The notes beneath the pieces are model-generated. The model was not told the DNA's origin, ran no database searches, and saw nothing but the letters and a program-made list of their open reading frames with translations. From Azospirillum sp. TSH64 (GTDB lineage: Bacteria > Pseudomonadota > Alphaproteobacteria > Azospirillales > Azospirillaceae), in assembly GCF_003116035.1 (NCBI RefSeq), contig NZ_LGQW01000015.1, forward strand, positions 1,681,876-1,745,875: DNA of 64,000 nt, in the 5' to 3' direction. The position numbers and the translations under genes were made by a program. This document shows positions 38,769 through 48,188 of the stretch, piece after piece (the first letter of the stretch is position 1; each line of letters starts with the position of its first letter).

Positions 38769-39679
38769 AACGACCGCCCGTCTTCCGCCAGCAGATCTTC
38801 CGCCCACACCGGGCGCGCCGTCCCGGCCGGCCGCACCCGCGGCTGAAAGGGCTGTCGATCAACCACCTGTTGCCGAACGTCCTGACGGTGCTGGCGCTCT
38901 GCTCCGGCCTGACCGCGATCCGATTCGCCATGCAGGAGCGGTGGGAGCCGGCGGTCATCGCCATCGTCATCGCCGCCATCCTGGATGCGCTGGATGGCCG
39001 GATCGCCCGCCTGCTGAACGGGCAGAGCAAGTTCGGGGCGGAACTGGACAGCCTGTCCGACGCCATCAGCTTCGGTGTCGCCCCGGCCTTCATGATGTAT
39101 CTTTGGGGGTTGAACGGCGCGGGCAGCCTGGGCTGGATCGCCGCCATGGCCTATGCCGTGTGCTGCGCTTTGCGGCTGGCGCGCTTCAACTCGCGGCTCG
39201 GCGTGGTCGACCTGCCGCCCTGGGCCTACAACTACTTCACCGGCGTTCCGGCGCCGGCCGGTGCCGGCCTCGTCCTGCTGCCGATGATCCTGGGGTTCGA
39301 GATCGGTCCGGAGTTCCCCGGCCATCCGGCCGTCATCGTGCCGTGGACCCTGCTGATCGGCGGGCTGATGGTCAGCATCCTGCCGACCTTCTCCTTCAAG
39401 GGTGCCCGGGTTCCGGCCCATTGGGTGGTGCCGGCCCTGGCCGGCGTCGGGCTGCTCGCCGCGATGATGGTCAGCCAGCCCTGGTGGACACTGTCCATCG
39501 TCGGCATCGCCTATATGGTCAGCCTGCCATTCTCCATCGCCCAGTTCCGCAAGCTGCAACGGGCTGCGGAACTTATGCGCACGGAGATCGGCGAGCCGCC
39601 GGAGATGCAGGGGACCGAGGTGCAGGCTCAGGCTTCGGAAGCCGTGACGCCCGAGGACGAGGCGCGGAAGCCGGTCTGA
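38765..39679 (+). CDS. pssA: CDP-diacylglycerol--serine O-phosphatidyltransferase
   Basis: Makes phosphatidylserine, the substrate of the neighbouring psd. The CDP-alcohol phosphotransferase signature D-G-x2-A-R-x8-G-x3-D-x3-D is present as [20 protein letters not shown] and a following Asp (about residues 76-97). There are about seven hydrophobic segments. At 304 aa it is slightly long because of an Arg/Pro-rich N-terminus and an acidic C-terminal tail. psd-pssA pairing is common in alphaproteobacteria. Confidence 0.93.
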   Translation: MKRPPVFRQQIFRPHRARRPGRPHPRLKGLSINHLLPNVLTVLALCSGLTAIRFAMQERWEPAVIAIVIAAILDALDGRIARLLNGQSKFGAELDSLSDAISFGVAPAFMMYLWGLNGAGSLGWIAAMAYAVCCALRLARFNSRLGVVDLPPWAYNYFTGVPAPAGAGLVLLPMILGFEIGPEFPGHPAVIVPWTLLIGGLMVSILPTFSFKGARVPAHWVVPALAGVGLLAAMMVSQPWWTLSIVGIAYMVSLPFSIAQFRKLQRAAELMRTEIGEPPEMQGTEVQAQASEAVTPEDEARKPV

Positions 39680-39695
39680 CCGGCTTCCCCTTTTC

Positions 39696-40076
39696 TTATT
39701 CTGCCGCGACCAGTTCCGCAAACCGCTCGGCTGCCACAGCCGCCTCGGCAGCCAGCTCTGATACGCTGACGCGCACCACCATCGGGATTTGTCCCAGGCA
39801 CCGGCCGACATGGTCGGTTTCCGCCTGGGGCAGATCGCCGATCTCCATGGCGATGTCGAGCATGTCGCCGGTCAGCCGGCTGTGCAGGGCCAGCGGGACC
39901 AGGCCGCGCTTGGCGACATATTCCAGAACGCGGGGCAGGGTGCCGGGATCGGCGTCGGCCACCAGGGAGAAGACGACCCGGCGGCCGGGTGCGGTGACAC
40001 GCGCGTCCGAAGCGGACACGGGGGCGGCTTTTGAAGAATGGCTATGCGCGGAATCGGTGGTCAGGGTGCTGGACAT
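39696..40076 (-). CDS. small ACT-like domain protein, 126 aa
   Basis: After a Ser/Ala-rich N-terminus of about 30 residues, the segment RRVVFSLVADADPGTLPRVL continues with EYVAKRGLVPLALHSRLTGD in a beta-alpha-beta-beta order typical of ACT domains, as in regulatory subunits of acetolactate synthase. No catalytic partner is nearby, so its ligand and role are unknown. It ends 16 bp after the pssA stop on the opposite strand. Confidence 0.7.
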   Translation of the reverse strand: MSSTLTTDSAHSHSSKAAPVSASDARVTAPGRRVVFSLVADADPGTLPRVLEYVAKRGLVPLALHSRLTGDMLDIAMEIGDLPQAETDHVGRCLGQIPMVVRVSVSELAAEAAVAAERFAELVAAE

Positions 40077-40401
40077 GGCGTGATCGGGCCTTCAGACGGT
40101 TCTGCGGACTGGACGAGCGAAATCCCCGGCTCTCAAAGGAGAACCGGGCCGCTAATTCGCAGAATGCCGTCGATGCGATGCACGTTCATGGACAGGAGCC
40201 TAAGCGGCCCGCCGCCGTCCGTCAACAGGGACGAACTCGCCGAAAGATCGGACGTGTCGCGTTCGGGGAGCGCCGGTGGGGCGGCATCCCTCCTTGGTGG
40301 TGGCAAACCGTCACGTTCGAGCCGGACAGGAACAAAGTCCAGGGGATCCCGTTGAGGTTCCGCTTGTCCGTCACAAATGCTCCATCATAAGGGAGAGGGC
40401 C
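40077..40401. other. 325-bp region upstream of the DUF3309 gene
   Basis: No gene is convincing here; open frames lack coding bias. It holds the leader of the minus-strand ACT-like gene at its left end and the EcfG-type promoter at 40329-40353 at its right end. Confidence 0.5.
40329..40353 (+). promoter_or_regulatory. EcfG-type general stress promoter
   Basis: GGAAC (40329-40333), exactly 16 bp, then CGTT (40350-40353) matches the GGAAC-N16/17-CGTT consensus of the alphaproteobacterial general-stress ECF sigma factor. The predicted start lies about 40 bp before the DUF3309 ATG, on the correct strand. I looked for the same pattern upstream of other genes by eye and found no equally good case. 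Confidence 0.6.
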
Positions 40402-40557
40402 ATGCTCGGCACCATTCTGCTCATCATCCTCATTCTGATGCTTCTCGGCGCCGTTCCGGCTTGGCCGCACAGCCGCGGCTGGGGCTATGGTCCCAGCGGC
40501 ATCCTCGGCGTGCTGCTGATCGTTCTGATCGTTCTGCTGCTGATGGGTCGGATCTGA
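40402..40557 (+). CDS. DUF3309 family small membrane protein, 51 aa
   Basis: Tiny hydrophobic protein with an N-terminal helix (about 3-19), a central WPHSRGWGYGPSG turn and a second helix (about 33-49). This layout is the DUF3309 family, which is widespread in alphaproteobacteria and of unknown function. ATG 40402 has GGGAGAGGG upstream. An EcfG-type promoter suggests induction in the general stress response (inference). Confidence 0.88.
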   Translation: MLGTILLIILILMLLGAVPAWPHSRGWGYGPSGILGVLLIVLIVLLLMGRI

Positions 40558-40579
40558 TCCGCACCCTGTCGGTCTGATG

Positions 40580-40825
40580 CTATCTGCCCGATGGGCGGCG
40601 GGGCCGGCGGAGTGCGAACATCAGCCATCCGACCGGTCCCAGCATCAGCACCATCACCAGCCACCCGGCGCGCGGCCCGAAGGGGCAGCGCGACCCGGCC
40701 GGCGGCCGCCAGCCGCCACCCCGGCGCGACAAAGCCACATGCAGCAGCGGCAGCCCGTACAAGGCGAACAGGATCAGCCAGGGGATCGCGGCCCAGGGAA
40801 TCATGGCGGAAAGATCGGCATTCAT
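40580..40825 (-). CDS. small two-helix membrane protein, 81 aa
   Basis: Two hydrophobic segments (about 9-33 and 53-72) separated by an Arg/Gly/Pro-rich loop and followed by a basic tail (RRPRRPSGR). The second helix with GPVGWLMFALRR resembles the short N-terminal membrane segment seen in phospholipase-D-N-type proteins, but nothing more can be said. A good ribosome site GGAGGATGA precedes the ATG. It is convergent with DUF3309. Confidence 0.62.
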   Translation of the reverse strand: MNADLSAMIPWAAIPWLILFALYGLPLLHVALSRRGGGWRPPAGSRCPFGPRAGWLVMVLMLGPVGWLMFALRRPRRPSGR

Positions 40826-40985
40826 CCTCCGACGATAGCATCGATCTCCAGTCTGTTGCGACCGATCGTCACGTCATAATGCGCATGCATGCAGCCTCGG
40901 TTGCGCTGCACACAGGGCAACGAGGTTGAAGCCGGTGGGGACTTTCGGCTAGGGTCGTCGACAAGATCGTCCGAAGGGCCTAGCC

Positions 40986-41462
40986 ATGGCACTGGAAATC
41001 GAGCGGCGCTTTCTCGTCCGCAAGGATGTCCGGCATCTCTGCCGGAATGGCGTCCGAATGGTCCAGGGATACCTGCCGTCCGACGGCGCCAGCACGGTCC
41101 GCGTCCGCATCGCGGAAGACCGGGCGACTCTCACCATCAAATCGCTGAAGCGTGGAGCGTGCCGGGACGAGGTGGAGCATCCGCTGGACCTGGATTTCGC
41201 ACGCCAGCTTCTTCTCCACGGCTGCGAAGGCCGGGTGATCGAAAAGACACGCTACCGCCATCGCCAGGACGGCCTGTGCTGGGAGATCGACGTCTTCGAC
41301 GGCGAGAATTCCGGCCTCGTCATCGCGGAGGTCGAGTTGGAGACCCCTGACCAGACGGTGCCGCTGCCGGACTGGATCGGTGCGGAGGTCACCACGTTGC
41401 GTGCCTATGGCAACTCCGCCCTTTCCCGTGCGCCGATCCGGCGCTGGTCCGCCGCCGCCTGA
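40986..41462 (+). CDS. CYTH domain protein (triphosphate tunnel metalloenzyme)
   Basis: A 158-aa single-domain protein starting LEIERRFLV, the ExEx(K/R) signature of the CYTH family. Alternating basic and acidic strand motifs follow: VRVRIAEDRATLTIKSL, IEKTRYRH, WEIDVFDG, LVIAEVELE. Short bacterial members usually hydrolyse inorganic triphosphate or related compounds; the true substrate is not shown by sequence. Monocistronic and convergent with the chemoreceptor. Confidence 0.9.
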   Translation: MALEIERRFLVRKDVRHLCRNGVRMVQGYLPSDGASTVRVRIAEDRATLTIKSLKRGACRDEVEHPLDLDFARQLLLHGCEGRVIEKTRYRHRQDGLCWEIDVFDGENSGLVIAEVELETPDQTVPLPDWIGAEVTTLRAYGNSALSRAPIRRWSAAA

Positions 41463-41513
41463 AAGGTCGCGTGTGCGGGCGCGACCAGAGCGGCGATAAG
41501 CCAGCAGAGTGGG

Positions 41514-43919
41514 TCAGGCCGTGCGCACCTTGTTCAGGAAACCCTGAACCTCGCCACGCAGGCGGTCGGCCTGGGTCGCGAGAGTGCGGCTGGCATCCAG
41601 AACCGCATCGGCGGCGCCGCCAGTCTTGGTGGCGGCGGTCGTCACCTCGGCGATGTTGCGCATCACCTGCTGGGTGCCTTCTGCCGCCTGCTGGACATTC
41701 TGGGCGATCTCGCGCGTGGCGCTCCCCTGCTGTTCCATTTCGAGCGCGATGTCCGTCACCGTGCCGCTGATCGCGGTCACGGCGTCGGAGATGGTGCGGA
41801 TGGCCTCCACCGCGCTGGTGGTGGCGGTCTGCATCTCGGCGACCTGGGCGGAAATCTCCTCGGTCGCCTTGGCGGTCTGGCCGGCGAGGTTTTTAACCTC
41901 GGTCGCCACCACGGCGAAGCCCTTGCCGGCCTCGCCGGCGCGGGCGGCTTCGATGGTGGCGTTGAGCGCCAGGAGGTTGGTCTGCTCGGCGATCTCGCCG
42001 ATCAGGCCGACAACCTGACCGATGCGCTCGGCGGCCATCGACAGACCCTCGACGATGCTGTTGGTCTGCACCGCCTTGTCGGCGGCCCCCGACGCGGTGG
42101 CGGAACTGGCGTTCAGCTGACGCGAGATTTCAGCGATGGATGCCGACAGCTGTTCCGCCGCCGCGGCGACGGTCTGCACGTTCGCGGTCGCCTGCTGCGA
42201 GGCGGTGGCGACGGCGGTGGATTTCGCGGTGGTCAGCGCCGCATCAGACGACATCTCCTGAGCATCGCGGCCCAGCGAGCCGGCCGATTCGGTCAGCGAG
42301 GTCACCACGCCCGACACCGCCTGTTCAAAGCCGTTGGCGAATTCGTTCATCGTCCGGCGGCGGTCGGCGTCGATCTGGACGCGCATCTCCTCCCGCTCGC
42401 GCTCCATCCGCCGCATCTCCAGGGCGTTGTCCTTGAAGATGGTCATGGCGGCGGCCATGTTGCGCAGCTCGTCCTTGCGGTCGCCACCGGGAATGTCGAC
42501 GCTCAGGTCGCCTTCGGCGAGCCGGCCCATGGCGCCGGTCATGGCGTGCAGCGGGTGGGTGATGGCGCGGTCGATGATCCAGGCCATCAGTGCGCCCAGC
42601 AGCAGCGCCACCGCCGCACCGATGGCGATCACCATGCCGGCGCTGGCGCGGCCGGCCTCGCGATCCTCGCGCTGCAGAGTGACCAGTCGGCCAACCTGAC
42701 CGCTGACCGCGGCCGATGCCTTGGCCATCGCCGCCGAAGCGTCGTGCTGCTTGGCGACGGCGGAGGACAGCGCGGTGAATTCCGAATCGAAAGCGCGGGC
42801 GGCCTCGGTGATGGCGGCGATCAGCGCCCGCCCCTCCCGATCGACCAGGACGGCACCGGCCTGTCCGGCGATGGTCAGGATCTCCTTCACCGCGGCGGCG
42901 GCCGCGACTTTGGCGTCCGCCGAGCCGGTCAGCAGGAAATCGCGCTGGGCCAGCATCGCCGATTGGGCGTCCTGCACCAGCCGCATCGCCAGACCGCGCA
43001 GCATGACGGCCTCGTTCACCTCGCTTTGGGCGTATTTCGAGGCTTCGGTCAGCGCTTCGGTCACCATGGCCTGGTTCTTCTGGAGTTCCACGGCCCGCTC
43101 CTGCACGCCGCGGGCGGCCTCGTCCAGACCGGCGGCCACGCCGACCTCGGTCAGTGCGGCGATGCCCTTGCCGTGCAGGGCGCGCACGGTGTCATGGTAG
43201 GCGCGGGCGTCGCCGGCGATCCGTGCGGCGGATTCCTCGTCATTGGTACCGACGAGGTCCTTGGCGACGGTGTCGGTGATCTGCACCAGCTCGTCCAGCG
43301 CCGCGACGATGCGGTCCGCCAGGGCCTGATCGGCGTTGCGGCGCAGATCGCTCTGCTGGCGCCGGACCTCCAGCACCCGCTCGATGACACGGTTCGCGCG
43401 CTCCGCCGTGTCCATGCTGTGGCGCAGCTCGGTGTCGGCGTCGCGCTTGCTGGCCATATTCAGGTCATAGCGCTCCGATTGCTGCTTGCCGATCTTCTCG
43501 GCGATCTCACGCAGGGCACGGGCGCGCATTTCCATGCTGGCGGTGCGGGCGTGCGCCTCACCGTCCTGGGCGACGAAATTGTTGAAGGCGGCGCGGTAGC
43601 CGTCGATGCCGGACAGCACCTCGTCCAGGAGCCGGCGTCCTTCGCCGTCGGTCAGGGCGGCGCGCGTCTGCTGCGCTTCGGCCTGCAGGGCGTCCAGCAT
43701 GCCCGGGACATTGGTCGCGGCCTTGGCGTCGCGTTCGGTGACGAATCGCGCTTCCTCCAGCCGCACCGACTTCAGCCTCGTGTCGAGGTCGGCGGTATGG
43801 GCTTCCAGACCGACCCGTTCGGCGTAGGTGCTCAGGCTGTTCCAGCCGACGAACGCCACGCCAACCGTCAGGAGCAGCACGGCGGCAAAGCCAAGTGCGA
43901 TCCGCGTTCCGATCGTCAT
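41514..43919 (-). CDS. methyl-accepting chemotaxis protein, 801 aa
   Basis: Transmembrane chemoreceptor. A first helix (about 7-26) and a second helix (about 425-448) bound an unusually long periplasmic sensor of some 400 residues that is almost all helical with coiled-coil-like heptads, reminiscent of helical bimodular sensors. A HAMP domain (about 450-500) and the kinase-control domain follow; the conserved hairpin tip contains [20 protein letters not shown]. There is no C-terminal CheR/CheB pentapeptide (it ends NKVRTA). Ligand unknown. Confidence 0.93.
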   Translation of the reverse strand: MTIGTRIALGFAAVLLLTVGVAFVGWNSLSTYAERVGLEAHTADLDTRLKSVRLEEARFVTERDAKAATNVPGMLDALQAEAQQTRAALTDGEGRRLLDEVLSGIDGYRAAFNNFVAQDGEAHARTASMEMRARALREIAEKIGKQQSERYDLNMASKRDADTELRHSMDTAERANRVIERVLEVRRQQSDLRRNADQALADRIVAALDELVQITDTVAKDLVGTNDEESAARIAGDARAYHDTVRALHGKGIAALTEVGVAAGLDEAARGVQERAVELQKNQAMVTEALTEASKYAQSEVNEAVMLRGLAMRLVQDAQSAMLAQRDFLLTGSADAKVAAAAAVKEILTIAGQAGAVLVDREGRALIAAITEAARAFDSEFTALSSAVAKQHDASAAMAKASAAVSGQVGRLVTLQREDREAGRASAGMVIAIGAAVALLLGALMAWIIDRAITHPLHAMTGAMGRLAEGDLSVDIPGGDRKDELRNMAAAMTIFKDNALEMRRMEREREEMRVQIDADRRRTMNEFANGFEQAVSGVVTSLTESAGSLGRDAQEMSSDAALTTAKSTAVATASQQATANVQTVAAAAEQLSASIAEISRQLNASSATASGAADKAVQTNSIVEGLSMAAERIGQVVGLIGEIAEQTNLLALNATIEAARAGEAGKGFAVVATEVKNLAGQTAKATEEISAQVAEMQTATTSAVEAIRTISDAVTAISGTVTDIALEMEQQGSATREIAQNVQQAAEGTQQVMRNIAEVTTAATKTGGAADAVLDASRTLATQADRLRGEVQGFLNKVRTA

Positions 43920-44036
43920 GGATTATGGACTCCCCGATGGCATCGCAAGTGGCGATGCTTCTCCCCGTTCATTGGGACGATTGAACCACAGGACGCTTTA
44001 TGTCCGGTTTGATTCAAGTCAGGAATCCCACTTATT

Positions 44037-45164
44037 TCAGAAGCGGTCGGGCATCCAGCACGGTGCGCCGCGAAATAGGCGGTGCAAACGGTCGATCATC
44101 TTTTCTTCACCATGAAGCAAACCAGCTCTCCAAAGTGTGCGAGCGCTTGCATGCCCCGTGAACAGACTGGCGAAAGCCGCGGTGCCGATCCGAGCCGGCG
44201 GATCAAGGACTTGCTCTGTTTTCGAGATATTTCCAACAGAGCTGACAACCTCAAGGTGGTGACGCTCGCAATTGCCAAAAATAGAATCATCATTTATCTC
44301 AAAAATGGCATACTCTTGTATGTCAGTTGAGTAACCTCTCGCCTCCAAGGCCATGCCGACATCGAGGGGACGGACCAGCCACTCCTCGCGGCATTCCAGC
44401 GCCACACCATCGCCGGCAAGCAGCGCAAGCGGGTCATTCGGACCGCCGCGCCATGTCACCCGGTCCACTTGAGCCCTGAAACCGGCCAGCATGGTCATGA
44501 CCGGTTTCAGCGACCGCGCGGAGGGCAGGCAGAGATCGGCGACGTCGAGGCGCCGATCCAGCGGCGGCGTCACCGCGATGTAACCATCCTGATTGCGGTA
44601 AAGCTCCGACGGCTCGCAGTCCGGGCAGAGAGCGAGCGTCCACAGCGCCTCGGTCCTCTCCGGCAGGCCGTTCTGCTCCTTCAGCAGAGGTTGGCGGAGC
44701 ATCGCCAACGGCACGGCGTCGAGCGGGTCCGCCGGCCACAAGCCGCTTGCGGCAGCCCCCGATTGTGCAAAGGCCGACGGCGGTGCGCTCCAGCGGCAGG
44801 TGACGCCGCCACGGCCAAAGCCGAGCCGACGGTAGAAGGGAAGGGTCGCCGGGCAGAGCACCGCCAATGCCGCCCCGGCTTGGCGTCCCTCCCTCAGCAG
44901 GGCCTGCATCAGCGCATTGCCAAATCCGCTGCCGCGCAGGGCTGGATCGACCGCCACCATGGCGATGGCCTGCACCGGGACCGGCCGGCCGCCGAACCAC
45001 TGGTTCATCGTCCAAAAAGCGGCGCAGGCGGCCAGCGTGGTTCCGGTGGACCGCGGAACGCGCAGGACGCGGATGCTGTCCATGCCGAACAGGCCGGCGT
45101 AGCGGTCGAACAGGTCGCGCGACAGCCCGAAGCCGAGCCGCGCCAACCGGGCGACGGCGCTCAA
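44037..45164 (-). CDS. GNAT-family N-acetyltransferase (Eis-like), start uncertain
   Basis: Two parts are visible. An N-terminal GNAT domain contains the acetyl-CoA loop VDPALRGSGFGNALMQ and YRRLGFGRGG. A C-terminal region resembles the sterol-carrier-like domain of Eis proteins. The only start codon in frame is TTG at 45164, directly abutting GGAGGAG with no spacer. Similarity to GNAT N-termini appears to continue upstream (HHHEYGPAQPEEL), but that stretch has no ATG, GTG or TTG before a stop at 45288-45290. The last 90 codons are AT-rich. It could be a recently frameshifted gene. Confidence 0.7.
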   Translation of the reverse strand: MSAVARLARLGFGLSRDLFDRYAGLFGMDSIRVLRVPRSTGTTLAACAAFWTMNQWFGGRPVPVQAIAMVAVDPALRGSGFGNALMQALLREGRQAGAALAVLCPATLPFYRRLGFGRGGVTCRWSAPPSAFAQSGAAASGLWPADPLDAVPLAMLRQPLLKEQNGLPERTEALWTLALCPDCEPSELYRNQDGYIAVTPPLDRRLDVADLCLPSARSLKPVMTMLAGFRAQVDRVTWRGGPNDPLALLAGDGVALECREEWLVRPLDVGMALEARGYSTDIQEYAIFEINDDSIFGNCERHHLEVVSSVGNISKTEQVLDPPARIGTAAFASLFTGHASARTLWRAGLLHGEEKMIDRLHRLFRGAPCWMPDRF

Positions 45165-45360
45165 CTCCTCCGGCTGGGCCGGCCCGTACTCATGATGGTG
45201 GGCGATGAGGGTGACGACCGGCCTCCACTCGTTGAGCGGCCGGCGGGACCGCCGCGCGGGCTTCGTGCAGCAAGGATGCGAGCCTGTTCATATGACAATG
45301 AAACAGCGTTGGCGGCAACAGGGTGAGCGGAGGACGGTGACCGTGTGGAGAAAATGCCGT

Positions 45361-46449
45361 TCAGGCACCCGTGCCCGTCGCGCCGCTCAATCTCGCTGCC
45401 GCCCATCCGGCCGCCTCGCGCACCACATCGCTGACGTCCTGTGCCAGGGCCTCAGCCACCGGGCTCAGCGACGGATCGCCGCTGTTGCCGATGGCGACGA
45501 GGACATTGCGGACGAAGCGGTCGCGGCCGATGCGCTTGATCGGGGAGCCGCTGAACACCTGCCGGAAGCCGGCATCGTCCAACTGCGCCAGATCGGCCAG
45601 CCGTGGCGCGGTCAGTTCCGCACGCGGCAGGAAGGCGGGTTCAAGGGTCGCGCGGGCGAACTTGTTCCAGGGACAGGCGGCAAGGCAATCGTCGCAGCCA
45701 TAGATGCGGTTGCCCATCAGCGGCTTGAGGTCGTCGGGGATCGGCCCCTTGTGCTCGATGGTCAGATAGCTGATGCAGCGCCGGGCGTCGATCTGGTAGG
45801 GCGCCGGGAAGGCGGCGGTCGGGCAGGCGACCTGACAGCGGTCGCAGGATCCGCAGCGGTCACGCGCCGGCGGGTCGGGCGGCAACTCCAGCGTCGTGTA
45901 GATTTCGCCCAGGAACAGCCAGGAGCCATGGTCGCGCGACACCAGATTGGTGTGCTTCCCCTGCCAGCCCAGCCCGGCCTGCGCCGCCAGAGGCTTTTCC
46001 ATCACCGGGGCGGTGTCGACGAACACCTTCACGCCGGCCTTGGTCTGGTGCGCCAGCCATTGCGCCAGCGTCTTCAACCGGCCTTTCACGAGATCGTGGT
46101 AATCGCGGTTGCGGGCATAGACCGAGACGATGCCGCGGTCGGGATGCTCGGCCAGACGGCGCGGGTCGTCGTGCGGGGCGTAGCTGGTGCCCAGCGCGAT
46201 GACGGTGCGCGCCTCGTCCCACAGCGACTGCGGATGGCTGCGCTGGTCGCTGCGCTCGGCCATCCAGCCCATGTCGCCGTGCCGGCCCTCGGCAACGAAC
46301 TGCGCGAGACGCTCGCGCGCCTCCGGCCCCAGTGCTGCCGGGGCGAAGCCCACCGCGTCGAACCCCACCGCCAGCGCGCGGTCGCGGATGGCGTCCCGCA
46401 GCCGCACCGGGCCGGCGGAAGACAGCGGAGCGGGCTTAGCCGCGGCCAC
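45361..46449 (-). CDS. queG: epoxyqueuosine reductase
   Basis: Last step of queuosine synthesis, reducing epoxyqueuosine in tRNA with cobalamin and two [4Fe-4S] clusters. The 362-aa protein shows the cluster motifs [12 protein letters not shown] and CDDCLAACP, and a C-terminal HEAT-like helical end. The start is GTG at 46449, overlapping queF by 14 bp; a further GTG about 14 codons on is an alternative. Final gene of the queA-tgt-queF-queG operon. Confidence 0.94.
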   Translation of the reverse strand: MAAAKPAPLSSAGPVRLRDAIRDRALAVGFDAVGFAPAALGPEARERLAQFVAEGRHGDMGWMAERSDQRSHPQSLWDEARTVIALGTSYAPHDDPRRLAEHPDRGIVSVYARNRDYHDLVKGRLKTLAQWLAHQTKAGVKVFVDTAPVMEKPLAAQAGLGWQGKHTNLVSRDHGSWLFLGEIYTTLELPPDPPARDRCGSCDRCQVACPTAAFPAPYQIDARRCISYLTIEHKGPIPDDLKPLMGNRIYGCDDCLAACPWNKFARATLEPAFLPRAELTAPRLADLAQLDDAGFRQVFSGSPIKRIGRDRFVRNVLVAIGNSGDPSLSPVAEALAQDVSDVVREAAGWAAARLSGATGTGA

Positions 46450-46900
46450 GGTAGGTCGGCACGTCCTGCGACGGGATCCAGACGCCCTTGGGCGGCTCCC
46501 CGGTCTGGAAGAACACGTCGATCGGGATGCCGCCGCGCGGATACCAGTAGCCGCCGATGCGCAGCCAGACCGGCGACAGTTCGTCCACCAGCCGCTTGCC
46601 GATGCCCACCGTGCAGGCCTCGTGGAAGGCGCCGTGGTTGCGGAAGCTGGTCAGGAACAGCTTCAGCGACTTCGATTCGACCAGCCAGTCGCCGGGCACA
46701 TAGTCGATGACCAGATGGGCGAAGTCCGGCTGGCCGGTGATCGGGCAGAGCGAGGTGAACTCGGGTGCGGTGAAGCGCACACAGTAGGGGGTGCCGGGGT
46801 TCGGGTTCGGCACCCGCTCCAGCACCGCCTCTTCCGGCGTCCTGGGCTGGGTTGTGGAGCCGCCGAGTTGGGTCAGGCCGGCATAGATGTTCTCACTCAT
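46436..46900 (-). CDS. queF: NADPH-dependent 7-cyano-7-deazaguanine reductase
   Basis: Reduces preQ0 to preQ1. The 154-aa unimodal (YkvM-type) form has the catalytic Cys in [16 protein letters not shown] and the conserved [23 protein letters not shown] 46900 has GGAGGAAAAG about 7 bp upstream and overlaps the tgt stop by 8 bp. An upstream in-frame extension is Arg-rich noise read from the tgt repeat in another frame. Confidence 0.95.
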   Translation of the reverse strand: MSENIYAGLTQLGGSTTQPRTPEEAVLERVPNPNPGTPYCVRFTAPEFTSLCPITGQPDFAHLVIDYVPGDWLVESKSLKLFLTSFRNHGAFHEACTVGIGKRLVDELSPVWLRIGGYWYPRGGIPIDVFFQTGEPPKGVWIPSQDVPTYRGRG

Positions 46901-48188
46901 CGGTCTTTTCCTCCGCCACCCGCTCGGCTTCCGGCGGGGCGCTGTCCTTGTCCGCCTCCGGCGGAGCACTGTTATTACCCGCCTTCGGCGGATCGCTGTC
47001 TTTAGCCGCCTTCGGCGGGCGGCCCTGCTTCGGCGGCTTGCCGGGCTTGGCAATGGGGTCCACGGTGGCTTCGATGTCGCCCTCGTTCATGCGGGCCTCC
47101 ATGGCGCCGGCGACCTCCTCGAAGGTGCCGTCCGCGATGGCCTGCCGCATCGTCCGCATCACGTCCTGGTAGTAATGCAGGTTGTGCCAGGTCAGCAGCA
47201 TCGGCCCCAGCATCTCGTCCGCCTTGAACAGATGATGCAGATAGCCCCGGCTGTAGCTTCGGCAAGTCGGGCAGCCGCACTCGGCATCGAGCGGGCGCTC
47301 GTCATGGGCATGGCGGGCGTTGCGGATGTTGATGGTGCCGCGGCGGACGAAGGCCTGACCGGTGCGGCCCGACCGCGTCGGCATCACGCAGTCGAACATG
47401 TCGACGCCGCGCCGCACCGCGCCGATCAGGTCGCTCGGCCGGCCGACGCCCATCAGGTAGCGCGGGCGGTCCTTGACCATCAGCGGCTCGGTGAAGTCGA
47501 GCACGCGGAACATCGTCTCCTGTCCCTCGCCGACCGCCAGCCCGCCGATGGCGTAGCCGTCGAAGCCGATGTCGGTCAGGGCGGCGACGCTCTCCGCCCG
47601 CTGCTCCGGATAGACGCTGCCCTGGACGATGCCGAACAGGCCGTAGCCGGGCCGCTCGACGAAGGCGTCCTTGCTGCGCCGCGCCCAGCGCATCGACAGG
47701 CGCATGGAGGATTCGGCCTGCGCCTCCGTCGCCGGAAAGGGCGTGCATTCGTCCAGGCACATGGTGATGTTGCTGTCCAGCATGTGCTGGATCTGGATGG
47801 AGCGCTCCGGCGTCAAATGGTGGCGGCTGCCGTCCAGATGCGATTTGAAGGTGACGCCTTCCTCCGACATGGTGCGCAGGTCGGACAGGCTCATCACCTG
47901 GAAGCCGCCGCTGTCGGTCAGGATCGGCTTGTCCCAATTCATGAAGCGGTGCAGGCCGCCCAACTGCGCCACCCGCTCCGCCGTCGGGCGCAGCATCAGG
48001 TGATAGGTGTTGCCCAGCAGGATTTCCGCACCGGTGGAGGCCACCGCGTCGGTGGTCATCGCCTTCACCGTCGCGGCGGTGCCGACCGGCATGAAGGCCG
48101 GCGTCTCGATGGTGCCGTGGGCGGTGGTGACGCGGCCGCGCCGCGCCCGCCCGTCGGTCGCCAGAAGGTCAAAGCCGATGCCGGTCAT
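46893..48188 (-). CDS. tgt: tRNA-guanine transglycosylase with repeat tail
   Basis: Exchanges guanine 34 for preQ1 in GUN-anticodon tRNAs. Visible are [10 protein letters not shown] with a catalytic Asp, [15 protein letters not shown] with the nucleophile Asp, and the zinc site [16 protein letters not shown] with a later His. The enzyme core ends near residue 375. A tail of about 55 residues beyond it contains four 9-residue repeats starting PP(K/E)A and is highly charged, so the 431-aa total exceeds the usual 370-385. It overlaps both neighbours, in a tight operon. Confidence 0.95.
   Translation of the reverse strand: MTGIGFDLLATDGRARRGRVTTAHGTIETPAFMPVGTAATVKAMTTDAVASTGAEILLGNTYHLMLRPTAERVAQLGGLHRFMNWDKPILTDSGGFQVMSLSDLRTMSEEGVTFKSHLDGSRHHLTPERSIQIQHMLDSNITMCLDECTPFPATEAQAESSMRLSMRWARRSKDAFVERPGYGLFGIVQGSVYPEQRAESVAALTDIGFDGYAIGGLAVGEGQETMFRVLDFTEPLMVKDRPRYLMGVGRPSDLIGAVRRGVDMFDCVMPTRSGRTGQAFVRRGTINIRNARHAHDERPLDAECGCPTCRSYSRGYLHHLFKADEMLGPMLLTWHNLHYYQDVMRTMRQAIADGTFEEVAGAMEARMNEGDIEATVDPIAKPGKPPKQGRPPKAAKDSDPPKAGNNSAPPEADKDSAPPEAERVAEEKTDE
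46911..47018 (-). repeat. four tandem 27-bp repeats in the tgt 3' end
   Basis: Units at 46992-47018, 46965-46991, 46938-46964 and 46911-46937 encode [27 protein letters not shown] and PPEAERVAE. Each unit holds a GCC(T/C)(T/C)CGGCGG-like self-complementary core, so slippage is a plausible origin. All units keep the frame. Confidence 0.9.
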
